A DNA stretch of 55,318 nucleotides from Thiotrichaceae bacterium. Lineage in GTDB: Bacteria > Pseudomonadota > Gammaproteobacteria > Thiotrichales > Thiotrichaceae. Made by a program: the position numbers and the translations under genes. The stretch covers positions 1-55,318 of the forward strand of contig WFWY01000139.1 in assembly GCA_015490895.1 (NCBI GenBank), in the 5' to 3' direction. Below are positions 18,659-28,475 of the stretch, piece after piece. Numbering within the stretch: the stretch's first letter is position 1; the number at the start of each line of letters is the position of its first letter. Under the pieces are notes generated by a model that had not been told where the DNA came from, made no database searches, and was given only the letters and a program-made list of their open reading frames with translations.

Positions 18659-21600
18659 ATGACAACAATAATCAAACCCCTGACGCTCAGTCTTCTGGCG
18701 ATGTTCGCTGCGACTGTTTATGCCAAAGATGATACGGATATTTACTTTCCGGATGAGTCGGTTTCCACGAGCCAAAATGTCCTGTTTGTTATGGACGTCA
18801 GTGGCAGTATGAGTGCCGAGGTTGGCAATACCGGGCAGTCACGCTTTCAGGCCATGAAAGCTGCGTTTAATGAGATTCTTAATACCGTTCCTCCCAGCAT
18901 TAACGTGGGTATTATGAATTTTGGCAGCATTGGTGCCAGCCGTAGTAGCTTTGGTCAGGGTGTGAAGTTTCCCGTGAGTCCACTAACGGCAGATGCACGA
19001 GCGATTGTTGAGGCTGGCTTACCACTCAATGCAGACGGGACTCCTAACTGGAACGCAAATAATATTCCGGAGCCTGCAGTTGGTTCAACGGTTTTTGATT
19101 TTTTGCCAAAGATCGCTGACAGCTGGTCGCCTACCGGATGGACGCCGTTGGTGGATTCACTGTATGAAGCAGCACTCTACTATAGGGGTGAGAAAGTAGA
19201 TTGGGGGTTAGGGCCTCTTGAAGAAAATGGTAATGAATGGGTGGCACATCCCTCGACCTATACCGGCTCTCCCGGAGCCTGGGATAATACGGTCTGTGAT
19301 ACGGTCTGGACGGAACGCCTTCCGGATGGTGTCGTGCCTGCGGAATATCGTTGCCCCGCAGATGCCAGCAACCCGGTCTCGCCAGGCACTTACGCCAATT
19401 GTGATGTGATAAAAACAGATTGTGTGCCGGCTTCTACTGGTGGAGGGTCAACAAGCTATACCAGCAGCCCGACACGAGATTATAGCCAGACCTATACGCT
19501 ATCAGGTTACTGGAATAGTTCAGGTGGACAAAGTATTTCAGCGAGTGGAAATGATATCTATTTGCTTGATATTAATGCAGCAGGTAATGCCACTATTAAC
19601 TTGTGGGATGCCAATGGTACGGATGATGATACCTATCTGTATTTGCTGGATGAGAATAATACGATTCTTGCCGAAGATGATGATGGTGCAGGCTATTATT
19701 ATGATTCACGGCTGACCTATAACTTCCCTGCTGCAGGCACCTATAAAATTGTGGCGGCAACGTATAGTGCGGGTGAAGTGGGTGATTACGGACTCTCTGT
19801 GGAAGGCACGAATATTGAAAAAATAACCTACCCTTCAGGTATAGAGGTAAGAAAGATAGGGGGAGCCTGGACGAACTCAGGTGGCAGGGATGAAACGTCG
19901 AGCGATAATCCGGTTTATTACTTTACAGTGGATCAGTCAGGAGATTTTACGATTGACTTAACATCGTCGACAGTAGATACCTACCTGTACCTGCTGACTG
20001 AGGATGGAACCATTATTGACCAGAATGATGATGGAGGTTCCGGGTATAACTCACGTATTACGCAAACCCTGTCCGCAGGTGTTTATCAGGTGATTGCTGC
20101 GACTTATAGCACCGGTGAAAGTGGTGACTTTGAGGTACAGTTGCAGGGAATAGCAGGAGAATTTCCGTATACAGGGTCTACTGGTAGCAGTTATCCGGAA
20201 GCCAGATATGTCAAGTTTGTGGCTTTGTCTGCTTATGATAGTGATCCCTGGACATCGGTTGCGGAACTCTCTCTTATCGATGATGCTGACCTGATTCTGG
20301 ATAAGGGACTGTGGTCGCTGGTTTCAGTTGATAGCGAAGAGACTGATGCAGTATCTCGCCCGGCGACCAATGCATTTGACAATGATACAAGTACGTTCTG
20401 GCATACCCAGTGGTATTATGCCGACCCGGTACACCCACACCAGCTCATTATTGATTTGGGAGCCTTGCATAACCTGAAAGAATTTCGTTATCTGGCTCGT
20501 CAAGATGGTGAGGACAATGGACGGGTTAATGCCTATGAGGTCTATCTGAGTACTGATGGGAGTACCTGGGATCTCGTGTTAAGCAGCAATTTTGATGACA
20601 ATGCCACAGAACAGGCTGTTTTATTCCCAACCGGTTCTGGTAGCGGCTCAGGTACGGGTAATCAGATTGCGATTTGTCACATACCGGATGATAACCCGGA
20701 TAACGCGCAAACCCTGATTATTGATGTGGCAGATCTGGATAGTCATCGTGCTCATGGTGATCTGGAAGGAGCTTGTGGAAGTGGCCTGGCGGATGTTGGT
20801 AGTGCTGAGGGAACCTGTTTGTATACAATGTGTTCAGGCGCGGCAGCTTCTGAACCAACCTATATTACGCCGGTGAAAAGTGCCTGTCAGAGTAATGCAA
20901 TTATCTTGCTGTCAGATGGTTACCCCCAGGCGGGCAGTTCTGTCGCGATCAATGCGACCTACGACAAGGTGGTGACCAATAACGAAGGTACCAATGCGTT
21001 AGCCGATATCTTTCGGGGATTGAACTGTGAAGCCTCCCCTGCGGGTTTGACGCGTGGTCGCTGTGGTCCTGAATTGATGGCCTATTTAGCCAACAATGAT
21101 AATCTTTCCGGGTTTGAGGGTGATCAAACAATTCAGACCTATACGGTTGGTCTGGGGTTGGGGCAGAACAGCGCGGCAGAAAATTATCTGAAGATGCTGA
21201 CGACGGTGGATGACCCGGATACGGCTGCGGTTGAAGGTTATTTTTCTGCGTCTGACCAGGCAACGCTGATTACCGCGTTTAGTGATATTCTCAGTGAGCT
21301 GGAGCTTAATACGACTACCACGGCTTTTTCCAACCCCGGTTATAGCGTTGTGACCAAAACAGGGCTCAATCATGAAGACTCGGTATTTATTCCAACCTTT
21401 GAAGTTGGCACAAATGTACTGTGGAAAGGCAACCTGAAGAAATTCAAGACGGTAAACTCCAATGGGCTGCGTTTAATACAGGGAAAAAACAACCAGAATG
21501 CAGTAACGGAACTGGGCGCCTTTACGGTGGGAGCACTGGACTACTGGTCGACTTCTGAAACGGCGGACGGGACAGATGTTGCCAAAGGTGGTGCAGCCTC

Positions 21601-23482
21601 TTTACTCGATCCGGCGGTTCGGAACCTGTATACGGATATTGGATGTGCGGCAAGTGTTGACTGTGACCTGACTGAAGCAGCTCATGCCCTGTCGATCACA
21701 AATGTTTCTGTCGATAATAGTGCGGGTTTAACGGACAGTTTTCTGGGCTTAACCAGTGCCACAGAGGCAGAGCGGAAAAAATATATTTGCTTTATTCGTG
21801 GTTATGAGGATTTTGATGCCAATGAAGGTGCCTGTAGAGGAAATGCAAGAAAACATATGGGGGATATGTTGCATTTTGAACCAATGATTGTGACCTATGA
21901 TAAAGATCATAATGACAAGGATAGCTCTACCCATAAACAGGTGATTTTTGCTGGTACTAACGAAGGTTATCTGCATGCCTTTGATACCTATACGGGAGAA
22001 GAGATATTTGCCTTCATGCCCCAGGCGTTACTAAAAAATATCAAACCACAGTTTGACGATAATGTGTACCGTGGGCATAAGTATGGAGTGGATGGGTACG
22101 CCAATGTCTGGATAAACGATATCGACCATGATGGAGTAATAGAGTCCGCCCAGGGTGAGCATGTGTATTTGTACTTTGGTTTGCGTAGGGGAGGTAATAT
22201 TTATTATGCACTGGATATCACTGACCCCAATACACCAAAAGTGAAATGGAAAATAGAAGGAGGTAATGACGGATATTATCAGCACCTGGGTGAAACCTGG
22301 TCCAAACCTTATCTGGCACGGATGCATACGGTGAAAAATGATGCAAGCCTCAAGGAGGTGCTGATATTCACGGGGGGATACGACTCTAATAACCAGGACA
22401 AACCAGTAGAGGAGCGGGAAGCATCAGATACGGTAGGTAATGATGTTTTTGTTGTGGATGCCAAAACTGGTGAATTTATCTGGTCTATAAAAAAAGGCAC
22501 GGTTGGTGGCAATGCAATAGCGGGTAGTTCCGAGTTAACGCATAGTATTCCTGGTGGTGTACGTATCCTGGACATGAACAAGGATGGTGCAGTTGATCGC
22601 ATGTATTTTGCTGATGTAGTGGGGAATGTCTGGCGACTGGAACTGGATGGTGATTTATATGACGACGATAGTGATAATTTCGACCTGAATGATTCAAAGT
22701 TAATCAAAATAGCCAGTCTGAATATGGCACAGACGGGAGTGGAGCCACGTAAGTTCTTTAATGAGCCAGATGTATCACTAACACGCAAAGGAGGCCAGAC
22801 GAGCCTGTTAATTGCTATTGGCAGCGGAGATCGTACCAGCCCCTTAGATACTGAAACGACAGATCGTTTTTACGTATTGGCCGACAGACGAGTGAGACTG
22901 CCTCTTCCTGAAGACTACACCGCCATTACTGAAGAAGACCTCGTTGCCGTGGAGATGACAACTGATGCAGAAGGAGCTATTACCCTGACGAATCCACTGG
23001 TTAACCAGAGCGTCCTGACGGTAAATGATAAAAGAGGCTGGTATTTCCAGTTTTCCGGAGAGGGGGAAAAGGTTCTGTCCAATAGCCTGACAAACCGGGG
23101 GAAAGTGATTTTTACAACCCTGGTTCCTGATATTTATGCCAATGTTACTTCGTCCATCAGTGCTTGCAACATACCGGCGACCCAGGGTAGAGCTTATGTT
23201 CTGGACATTTTACAGGCAAAGCCAGTCGTGGATCTGGATGGCGATGGAGGTGATCCCGATAACGATGACTTGTTCACCGTCGTCAGTGCCAATGAAATCC
23301 CTGGTGGGGTACAACTGGTTTTTAATGAGCCGCGCTCATCAAGCGGAAAGGCTTGCTCGGAAGGAGACTGTGTACAAGATGTAGATTTACGTTCAGGGAA
23401 AAAACTATCACAGATCATGACCTACAATGCAGGTGTACTGGAGTCTGTTTTCTGGAGTAAGCCGCAGGAAAAAAGACAATGA
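18659..23482 (+). CDS. pilY1: PilY1-type pilus tip adhesin with inserted domains
   Basis: This 1607-residue exported protein (signal peptide about residues 1-22, cut near VYA) has a von Willebrand A domain with metal site DVSGS (residues 46-50). It ends in the PilY1 beta-propeller, which contains the calcium loop DMNKDGAVD (residues 1305-1313). Within the vWA domain lies an insertion of several hundred residues. It holds two PPC-like repeats (about 274-384 and 394-497, sharing DTYLYLL and AATYS motifs), a discoidin/F5-8C-like segment (about 511-657; FDNDTSTFWHTQ, LIIDLGALHNLKEFRY) and a CHIPDDNPDNA motif near 670. The vWA strand CQSNAIILLSDGYP resumes at about 742. PilY1 caps the pilus, aids adhesion and can restrain retraction. 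The last 4 bases overlap the next gene. Confidence 0.93.
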   Translation: MTTIIKPLTLSLLAMFAATVYAKDDTDIYFPDESVSTSQNVLFVMDVSGSMSAEVGNTGQSRFQAMKAAFNEILNTVPPSINVGIMNFGSIGASRSSFGQGVKFPVSPLTADARAIVEAGLPLNADGTPNWNANNIPEPAVGSTVFDFLPKIADSWSPTGWTPLVDSLYEAALYYRGEKVDWGLGPLEENGNEWVAHPSTYTGSPGAWDNTVCDTVWTERLPDGVVPAEYRCPADASNPVSPGTYANCDVIKTDCVPASTGGGSTSYTSSPTRDYSQTYTLSGYWNSSGGQSISASGNDIYLLDINAAGNATINLWDANGTDDDTYLYLLDENNTILAEDDDGAGYYYDSRLTYNFPAAGTYKIVAATYSAGEVGDYGLSVEGTNIEKITYPSGIEVRKIGGAWTNSGGRDETSSDNPVYYFTVDQSGDFTIDLTSSTVDTYLYLLTEDGTIIDQNDDGGSGYNSRITQTLSAGVYQVIAATYSTGESGDFEVQLQGIAGEFPYTGSTGSSYPEARYVKFVALSAYDSDPWTSVAELSLIDDADLILDKGLWSLVSVDSEETDAVSRPATNAFDNDTSTFWHTQWYYADPVHPHQLIIDLGALHNLKEFRYLARQDGEDNGRVNAYEVYLSTDGSTWDLVLSSNFDDNATEQAVLFPTGSGSGSGTGNQIAICHIPDDNPDNAQTLIIDVADLDSHRAHGDLEGACGSGLADVGSAEGTCLYTMCSGAAASEPTYITPVKSACQSNAIILLSDGYPQAGSSVAINATYDKVVTNNEGTNALADIFRGLNCEASPAGLTRGRCGPELMAYLANNDNLSGFEGDQTIQTYTVGLGLGQNSAAENYLKMLTTVDDPDTAAVEGYFSASDQATLITAFSDILSELELNTTTTAFSNPGYSVVTKTGLNHEDSVFIPTFEVGTNVLWKGNLKKFKTVNSNGLRLIQGKNNQNAVTELGAFTVGALDYWSTSETADGTDVAKGGAASLLDPAVRNLYTDIGCAASVDCDLTEAAHALSITNVSVDNSAGLTDSFLGLTSATEAERKKYICFIRGYEDFDANEGACRGNARKHMGDMLHFEPMIVTYDKDHNDKDSSTHKQVIFAGTNEGYLHAFDTYTGEEIFAFMPQALLKNIKPQFDDNVYRGHKYGVDGYANVWINDIDHDGVIESAQGEHVYLYFGLRRGGNIYYALDITDPNTPKVKWKIEGGNDGYYQHLGETWSKPYLARMHTVKNDASLKEVLIFTGGYDSNNQDKPVEEREASDTVGNDVFVVDAKTGEFIWSIKKGTVGGNAIAGSSELTHSIPGGVRILDMNKDGAVDRMYFADVVGNVWRLELDGDLYDDDSDNFDLNDSKLIKIASLNMAQTGVEPRKFFNEPDVSLTRKGGQTSLLIAIGSGDRTSPLDTETTDRFYVLADRRVRLPLPEDYTAITEEDLVAVEMTTDAEGAITLTNPLVNQSVLTVNDKRGWYFQFSGEGEKVLSNSLTNRGKVIFTTLVPDIYANVTSSISACNIPATQGRAYVLDILQAKPVVDLDGDGGDPDNDDLFTVVSANEIPGGVQLVFNEPRSSSGKACSEGDCVQDVDLRSGKKLSQIMTYNAGVLESVFWSKPQEKRQ

Positions 23483-24075
23483 TCCGGGAGAAGGCAAAAT
23501 ATAGTAACGGGACGGGCTTTACTTTGGTGGAGATGATGGTGGTGTTGGCGATCAGTTCTATTTTGCTGACAATGGCAGTGCCTTCATTACGCACCATGGT
23601 GCAAAGAAACCAGATAGATATCGTGACTAATGAACTGGTTATTGCATTGTTTTATGTGCGAAGTGAGGCATTAAAACGAAATATGGATGTGGTTTTATGC
23701 GTTAGTAATGCTGACGGTTCTGATTGTGAAAGTGATGCAGACAAATTTAACTATGCGAATGGCTGGTTGATCTATATGGACTGTAATGGTAATGGTGACT
23801 TTGACCAGCTTGCTTTTACCTGCGATCTCAATCGCGATGGGACGAATGATACCGCCGAATTACTTCGTGTACATGAAAAGCTGGATACAGACTTGACAGT
23901 GACAGGTAATGGTAATTATGCAGGGGAAATCGGCTATATGATGAACGGAAGGGTCAGAGGTATTGGAGGGAGCCTGTCAATAGATTTATTGTCTATTAAT
24001 AGTAACCTGGTCAGTGTAAAGAAAGTTGTGATTGCCAATAGTGGACGTATTCGCACAGAAATAGTATCGGAATAA
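23479..24075 (+). CDS. minor pilin of the FimT/FimU (GspH) type
   Basis: The N-terminus NGTGFTLVEMMVVLAISSILLTMAVPSLRTMV is a canonical prepilin (Phe +1, Glu +5). The next section (IVTNELVIALFYVRSEALKRNMDVVLCVSNADGSDC) matches the GspH/FimT superfamily, with the SEA-x-KRN motif. An Asp/Asn-rich loop (DCNGNGDFDQ, DLNRDGTND) may bind calcium. Length 198 aa is normal. Its ATG overlaps the pilY1 stop (ATGA at 23479-23482), so translation is coupled. In Pseudomonas the FimU gene leads the operon; here it closes it. No pilE-like gene follows. Confidence 0.85.
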   Translation: MIREKAKYSNGTGFTLVEMMVVLAISSILLTMAVPSLRTMVQRNQIDIVTNELVIALFYVRSEALKRNMDVVLCVSNADGSDCESDADKFNYANGWLIYMDCNGNGDFDQLAFTCDLNRDGTNDTAELLRVHEKLDTDLTVTGNGNYAGEIGYMMNGRVRGIGGSLSIDLLSINSNLVSVKKVVIANSGRIRTEIVSE

Positions 24076-24186
24076 CCCTGTTTCCAGAAGTGCTTTTCGG
24101 GTGCCAAAAACCGGCTTGTGAAAAGTTTTTTAAAAAGATAGAATGCGATCCTCCCCGGATAAGCGTGTCATCACGTTTATTTATGT

Positions 24187-24263
24187 AGGCGCGTAGCTCA
24201 GTTGGTTAGAGTACTACCTTGACATGGTAGGGGTCGGCGGTTCGAATCCGCCCGCGCCTACCA
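24187..24263 (+). tRNA. tRNA-Val (GAC anticodon)
   Basis: The cloverleaf is complete over 77 bases. The acceptor stem is AGGCGCG with CGCGCCT, the D-stem GCTC/GAGT, the anticodon stem CTACC/GGTAG with loop TTGACAT (anticodon GAC) and the T-arm loop TTCGAAT. Discriminator A and an encoded CCA end it. It reads valine codon GUC. It is a solitary tRNA between the pilus operon and the polysaccharide block. Confidence 0.96.
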
Positions 24264-24824
24264 CTTCAATTTTCACGCCTCCTGGTCAGTCTCATTTGCA
24301 ACTACCATTAAAATACTCATTCAGCAAAAGCTTATACCGACGTTTCAACGGGTCAACATGTGAGCCAAACAGTCCTGCACAGAGAATTAAATGTGGTGTA
24401 TGAGTACTGCTAAATAAAAAATCAGGGAATTGATAAGGTATAACCAGGGTTTTGGTAAGAGAAGGCCAGTTTTTAGTATACCGGTATAAAGGTTAGAGGC
24501 TGTGTGAGTATTGTAGGGTGAAAGAAAAATGAGAAACTCTAACCCATTTAATGTGCTCTATGAATATCTGTACAGTCTCTTTTATAAAAAACAGGTCAAA
24601 AATAAGCCATTAGTTATTAATAATCAGCATTTTATATGCTCGTGCCACTTTTTATCATTCAGTTTATATTCATAGTGCAACTGTAGTATGCAGGGGCGGT
24701 TATGATTTCTTTCTTTTCAGGGGTGTTGAGTAGATGACCGGCCAATCTCTTCTGGACTATAAAATATTCCAAGCTTTGTTCAACAGGTAGTCTTTTAGAC
24801 AGGACTCATTAATAAGACGTTATT
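24264..24824. other. long leader/gene-free stretch before the Wzc-like gene
   Basis: About 560 AT-rich bases carry no supportable gene. The stretch contains the dispersed repeat at 24493-24583. The promoter of the polysaccharide block is expected in the last 200 bases, but no strong sigma-70 boxes are evident. I found no c-di-GMP riboswitch consensus. Confidence 0.4.
24493..24583. repeat. dispersed repeat with AGAG-CTGT ends, copy 1
   Basis: The sequence starting TTAGAGGCTGTGTGAGTA is closely matched at 36749 (TTAGAGACTGTGTATGTA), including an identical GAAAGAAAAATGAGA. Similarity continues weakly over about 85 bases. The inverted counterpart TACAGTCTCT closes the element at 24571-24580. This looks like a small non-coding mobile element (MITE-like). 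Confidence 0.5.
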
Positions 24825-27173
24825 ATGGATAGAAAAAATACTAATTCAGTGGTGGCTATCGATGGCTCCAGGTTAGATCTGCATGAGCCAGACAAACTAT
24901 TAACTCGTGGGGGGGGGTATCGCGAGGAAGATGAGCTTGATGAGATTAATATTAGCGATATTATCAAGGTGCTTAAACAGCATAAGTTGCTTATTTTTAC
25001 AGTGACGTCGTTAGTATTTATTCTTTCACTGCTCTACACACTGTCTATTGTGCCGACCTATCGGGCAGAAGTGACTATCAATATCGACCGGGAAGCAGAC
25101 AAGATTGTCAGCTACGATGTCTATGAACAAAAAGCAATAGACCAGAATTTTTATCAAACACAATATGACGTGCTAAAGAGTCGTGCTCTGGCGAGACGGG
25201 TAATTGAGGAGTTGGGGCTTGAAGAGTATTACAACAAGCCGCAACTGGAAAAGCCATTTGTTGCCGAGAAAATAGGTGAATTTAAGACATTCATAAAAGA
25301 AACAGTGCTAGACCCCTTACGTCAGACTGTAGCGGATCTTTGGTCAACAGGTGGAGAATCAAGTGATTCCATTGATGATGAGCTGATTGATGATGTTAGC
25401 AGACCCGTTGACCAGTTGGGTGACAAGCCTGTTGAGCTTGATTTCCTGGCGCATTTAACAGTGGCTCCCGCAAAAAAATCTAATATCGTACATATTTATT
25501 ATGAATCTCCAGAGCCTGAGTTGGCGGCAAGAATTGTCAACTCACTGGCTGCTAACTATATCAAAATGAACCTGGAGAGCCGCGGAGATTCTACCCAATA
25601 TGCAGAACAGTTCTTGACAGAGCAGCTGATGATTGCAAAAAGTCGTCTGCAAAAATCTGAAGAAGAGCTCGTAGCCTATGCCAGGGAGAAAAAAATAGTC
25701 AACACGGATGATAACCAGTCGATTATCTCCGGTGAATTACAGGCTTTATCACAAGCTTATACAGAAGCTCAAACCAAGCTCATTGCTGCAGAGAGTGAAT
25801 ACCGACAGAAGAAACGGGTGTCGGGAAATATTCGATTAATGGAAAATAGTGTTATCCAGAAATTAAAGGAGAAAAAAGCAGACCTGGAGACCAAATATTC
25901 GGAGCTTGGGCAAGTCTATAAGCCGGCTTATCCTGCGATGAGAGAAATCAGGAATCAGATCATTGCGCTTGAGCGCCAGATTAAAAAGGAGACTGCACTG
26001 ATTAATAGTGGTTCATCTTCTGAGTTAAAAAGTAACTATTTGTCTGCGAGGGATAACGCTGCTGCCTTAAAGAAACAGCTGAGCAAGAAAAAAGCGGAAA
26101 TGATGGCTTTGCGTGACAAGTCGATTGGTTATCAAACCTTGAAAAGAGAGGTGGAAACTAATCGCCAGCTGTATGACGGTCTGCTACAGCGGGTGAAAGA
26201 AGTTGGGGTAGCCGGTGGCGTGGTTGCCAATAATGTTTCAATTCTGGATGCCGCTTTTGTACCCTTTTCAAAATATAAACCGAATGTTCCACGTAACTTG
26301 GCCATTGGCTTGTTATTAGGTTTGATGTTGGGTGTGGGCCTGGCTTTCCTGCTTGAGAATCTGGATGATACGGTGAAGACGGTTGATGATATTGAAAAAC
26401 TAACAAACCTTCCTGTCATTGGCTTTTTCCCGTTCACCAGAAAAACGAAAGGCCATGAGCCCTTGATTATTTACGAAGAACCTTTTTCTCCAGTTACAGA
26501 GGCATTCCGCTCTATTGCTATTGATCTGGAATATTCGACAGAAGACGGCATGCCTAAAATTTTGCATACAACCAGTTGTGCACCTAACGAAGGAAAATCT
26601 TGTACCAGTATTAATCTGGCAACCGTGATTGCCCAGGAAGGTAAGCGGGTGGTACTGGTTGATGCGGACTTGCGTAGACCTTCACTGCATGAATACATGG
26701 ATATGTCGAATGATCGTGGTGTAACCGATGTGTTGGTTGGAAAATCTACGCTTGAGAATGCGCTACAGGCTACTCCTGTTCACGGATTCAGTATTTTGTC
26801 GGCTGGTGTGATTCCCAGTAACCCGGTGAAACTATTGGCCAGTAGAAGTATGATGGATTTGCTGGATTTGCTGTCGGATCAGTTTGATCAGGTTATTATT
26901 GACTCTCCACCCGTGCTGGGCATGGCAGATGCCTTGATTTTATCCAACAGAGCACATGCCACCGTGTTTATTACGGCCAGCGAGGAAAGCAAGAAAGGGG
27001 CAGTCATGGATGCATTAAAACGCCTGAAGCGTAGTTATGGCAATGTGATTGGTGTGCTTCTGACCAAGGTAAAAACAGGTAGAGGGCATTACGCAAATTA
27101 CGATAATTATTATACATATGGAGATCGTAGTTCAAGCAACGAAGAAATGGAGCCAGTGAGGCAGGCCAGTTAA
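24825..27173 (+). CDS. polysaccharide chain-length regulator/tyrosine autokinase (Wzc-like)
   Basis: The N-terminal cytoplasmic lead is followed by TM1 (about residues 54-76), a long periplasmic Wzz-type domain with coiled coils (about 290-440) and TM2 (about 491-512). A cytoplasmic BY-kinase domain comes next. It shows Walker A APNEGKS (about 585-591), Walker A' VVLVDADLRRP (about 609-619), Walker B VIIDSPP (about 690) and a C-terminal tyrosine cluster (HYANYDNYYTYGD) for autophosphorylation. It controls polymerisation and export of exopolysaccharide or capsule. Length 782 aa is normal. It leads a three-gene block with the TPR protein and ligase/polymerase genes. Confidence 0.93.
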   Translation: MDRKNTNSVVAIDGSRLDLHEPDKLLTRGGGYREEDELDEINISDIIKVLKQHKLLIFTVTSLVFILSLLYTLSIVPTYRAEVTINIDREADKIVSYDVYEQKAIDQNFYQTQYDVLKSRALARRVIEELGLEEYYNKPQLEKPFVAEKIGEFKTFIKETVLDPLRQTVADLWSTGGESSDSIDDELIDDVSRPVDQLGDKPVELDFLAHLTVAPAKKSNIVHIYYESPEPELAARIVNSLAANYIKMNLESRGDSTQYAEQFLTEQLMIAKSRLQKSEEELVAYAREKKIVNTDDNQSIISGELQALSQAYTEAQTKLIAAESEYRQKKRVSGNIRLMENSVIQKLKEKKADLETKYSELGQVYKPAYPAMREIRNQIIALERQIKKETALINSGSSSELKSNYLSARDNAAALKKQLSKKKAEMMALRDKSIGYQTLKREVETNRQLYDGLLQRVKEVGVAGGVVANNVSILDAAFVPFSKYKPNVPRNLAIGLLLGLMLGVGLAFLLENLDDTVKTVDDIEKLTNLPVIGFFPFTRKTKGHEPLIIYEEPFSPVTEAFRSIAIDLEYSTEDGMPKILHTTSCAPNEGKSCTSINLATVIAQEGKRVVLVDADLRRPSLHEYMDMSNDRGVTDVLVGKSTLENALQATPVHGFSILSAGVIPSNPVKLLASRSMMDLLDLLSDQFDQVIIDSPPVLGMADALILSNRAHATVFITASEESKKGAVMDALKRLKRSYGNVIGVLLTKVKTGRGHYANYDNYYTYGDRSSSNEEMEPVRQAS

Positions 27174-27194
27174 GATAGAGTATGGGTAACAGGG

Positions 27195-28475
27195 GTGTTG
27201 AAAACGCGCACATTTTTGTTTCGGCTTTTCTTAGTATTCGTTGCAGCGTTGACACTTTATTTTAGTGTGCCGCCCAAGGTAGCAGAAATTCAGGGAAGGT
27301 TTGTACCGGGTGTATCTGCTGGGCAAGCGATTTATACCCGTATATTACGCTGGAACCCACATAACAGTGGAGCATTAACCAGCCTGGCAGAGATAGCTAA
27401 GGAACAAGGTGATTTTGACGAAGCCAGGACCTATGCATTACAGGCACTCAGTGTTGATCCTACGAATGGTCGCGCAACGGCTCAGCTGATTCCTGTTTAT
27501 GAACAGCATCAGGATGCCGTCTATTTGCAGCAGGCACTGGCTATTGCACCAAGGCAGTGGCCGGTACATTCCTATGTGCGTGTGGCACTTGCGGACTATT
27601 GGGCAGGGCAGGGTGATATTGAAAAAGTACTGGCTGAGTGGGATTTCTTATTAACGCGCCATCGTGGTCTTTACAAGCCTATATTTCCTGTTCTGTTAAC
27701 TTATGCAAACTCGGAATCCCGTGATTTACTGAATTCTTATGCTTCACGTCCCAGTTCCTGGTGGCAGGATTTTTTTGTCTACATGGTACAACACGATGCG
27801 GATTTGAGTATCTTGCAATACTTCTATCAGCTAAGAGTGAGTAGCGGTATCCCGCTAGAAAAAAATGAGAGAAATGCTTATGTGAAGCGTTTACAGCAAG
27901 CCAGGCTGTGGAAGCTGGCGTATTCTACCTGGGTAAGTGGCTTAAGCAGTAAAGAATTCGATCTAATCGGTTCGCTGTATGACGGTGGCTTTGAGGGGGT
28001 AGGGCATGGTACCGGGTTTGACTGGTATTTCCGGCAGTCCAGGCAGGCAAAAGTTTCTCTTGGGAGAACACATGGAGTAAAAGGCAAGCGAGGACTTCAT
28101 GTTGTTTTTAAAAGACGTAAAGCAATTCGCTTTAACCATGTTTCCCAGCGGTTATTGCTGGAGTCTGGGCAGCACTATAAAATGACAATGCAGTCACGCA
28201 TCGACAATCTGGAAAACCCTCAGGGTCTGGTCTGGAGGATAACGTGTGCTGATGAAAGCTCACAAGTCTTTGCCACAAGTCCTGCTGTTAAGGGTAGCAA
28301 AAAATGGCATGAAATAGCCTTCGAGTTTACAGTGCCGGATCAGGGTTGTGAGTCGCAAATGCTTAGATTGGAAGCCGCCAGCAAGTATCATCATGAACAG
28401 TCTTTCAAAGGAGGGGTCTGGTTCGATGAGATGACTATTCTACCCGTGATGTCGCCAGCAGCGAGTACACTATGA
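27195..28475 (+). CDS. TPR protein with C-terminal carbohydrate-binding-like region
   Basis: The 426-residue product has an N-terminal signal anchor (LFRLFLVFVAALTLYFSV). TPR-like helices follow at about residues 45-140 (NSGALTSLAEIAKEQGDFDEARTYALQALSVDPTN reads as one full repeat split over 58-92). The C-terminal 170 residues are beta-rich and end GGVWFDEMTILPV, the closing motif of many carbohydrate-binding-type jelly rolls. The start codon is GTG 27195 (or TTG 27198), so it is slightly uncertain. It lies between the Wzc-like gene and the ligase/polymerase gene and overlaps the latter by 4 bases (ATGA). I infer a periplasmic helper for polysaccharide assembly; no precise family is recognised. 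Confidence 0.72.
   Translation: MLKTRTFLFRLFLVFVAALTLYFSVPPKVAEIQGRFVPGVSAGQAIYTRILRWNPHNSGALTSLAEIAKEQGDFDEARTYALQALSVDPTNGRATAQLIPVYEQHQDAVYLQQALAIAPRQWPVHSYVRVALADYWAGQGDIEKVLAEWDFLLTRHRGLYKPIFPVLLTYANSESRDLLNSYASRPSSWWQDFFVYMVQHDADLSILQYFYQLRVSSGIPLEKNERNAYVKRLQQARLWKLAYSTWVSGLSSKEFDLIGSLYDGGFEGVGHGTGFDWYFRQSRQAKVSLGRTHGVKGKRGLHVVFKRRKAIRFNHVSQRLLLESGQHYKMTMQSRIDNLENPQGLVWRITCADESSQVFATSPAVKGSKKWHEIAFEFTVPDQGCESQMLRLEAASKYHHEQSFKGGVWFDEMTILPVMSPAASTL

Noticed and set aside
22309..22788. 159-codon antisense frame within pilY1
   Set aside because: It overlaps the conserved beta-propeller region of PilY1 and has no features of its own.
24187..24263. tRNA-Val as an integration site of a genomic island
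   Set aside because: No integrase and no partial duplicate of the tRNA 3' end were found downstream within the window.
24264..24824. c-di-GMP riboswitch before the Wzc-like gene or pilus genes
   Set aside because: No GEMM-like conserved blocks were seen in this leader or in 18497-18658.
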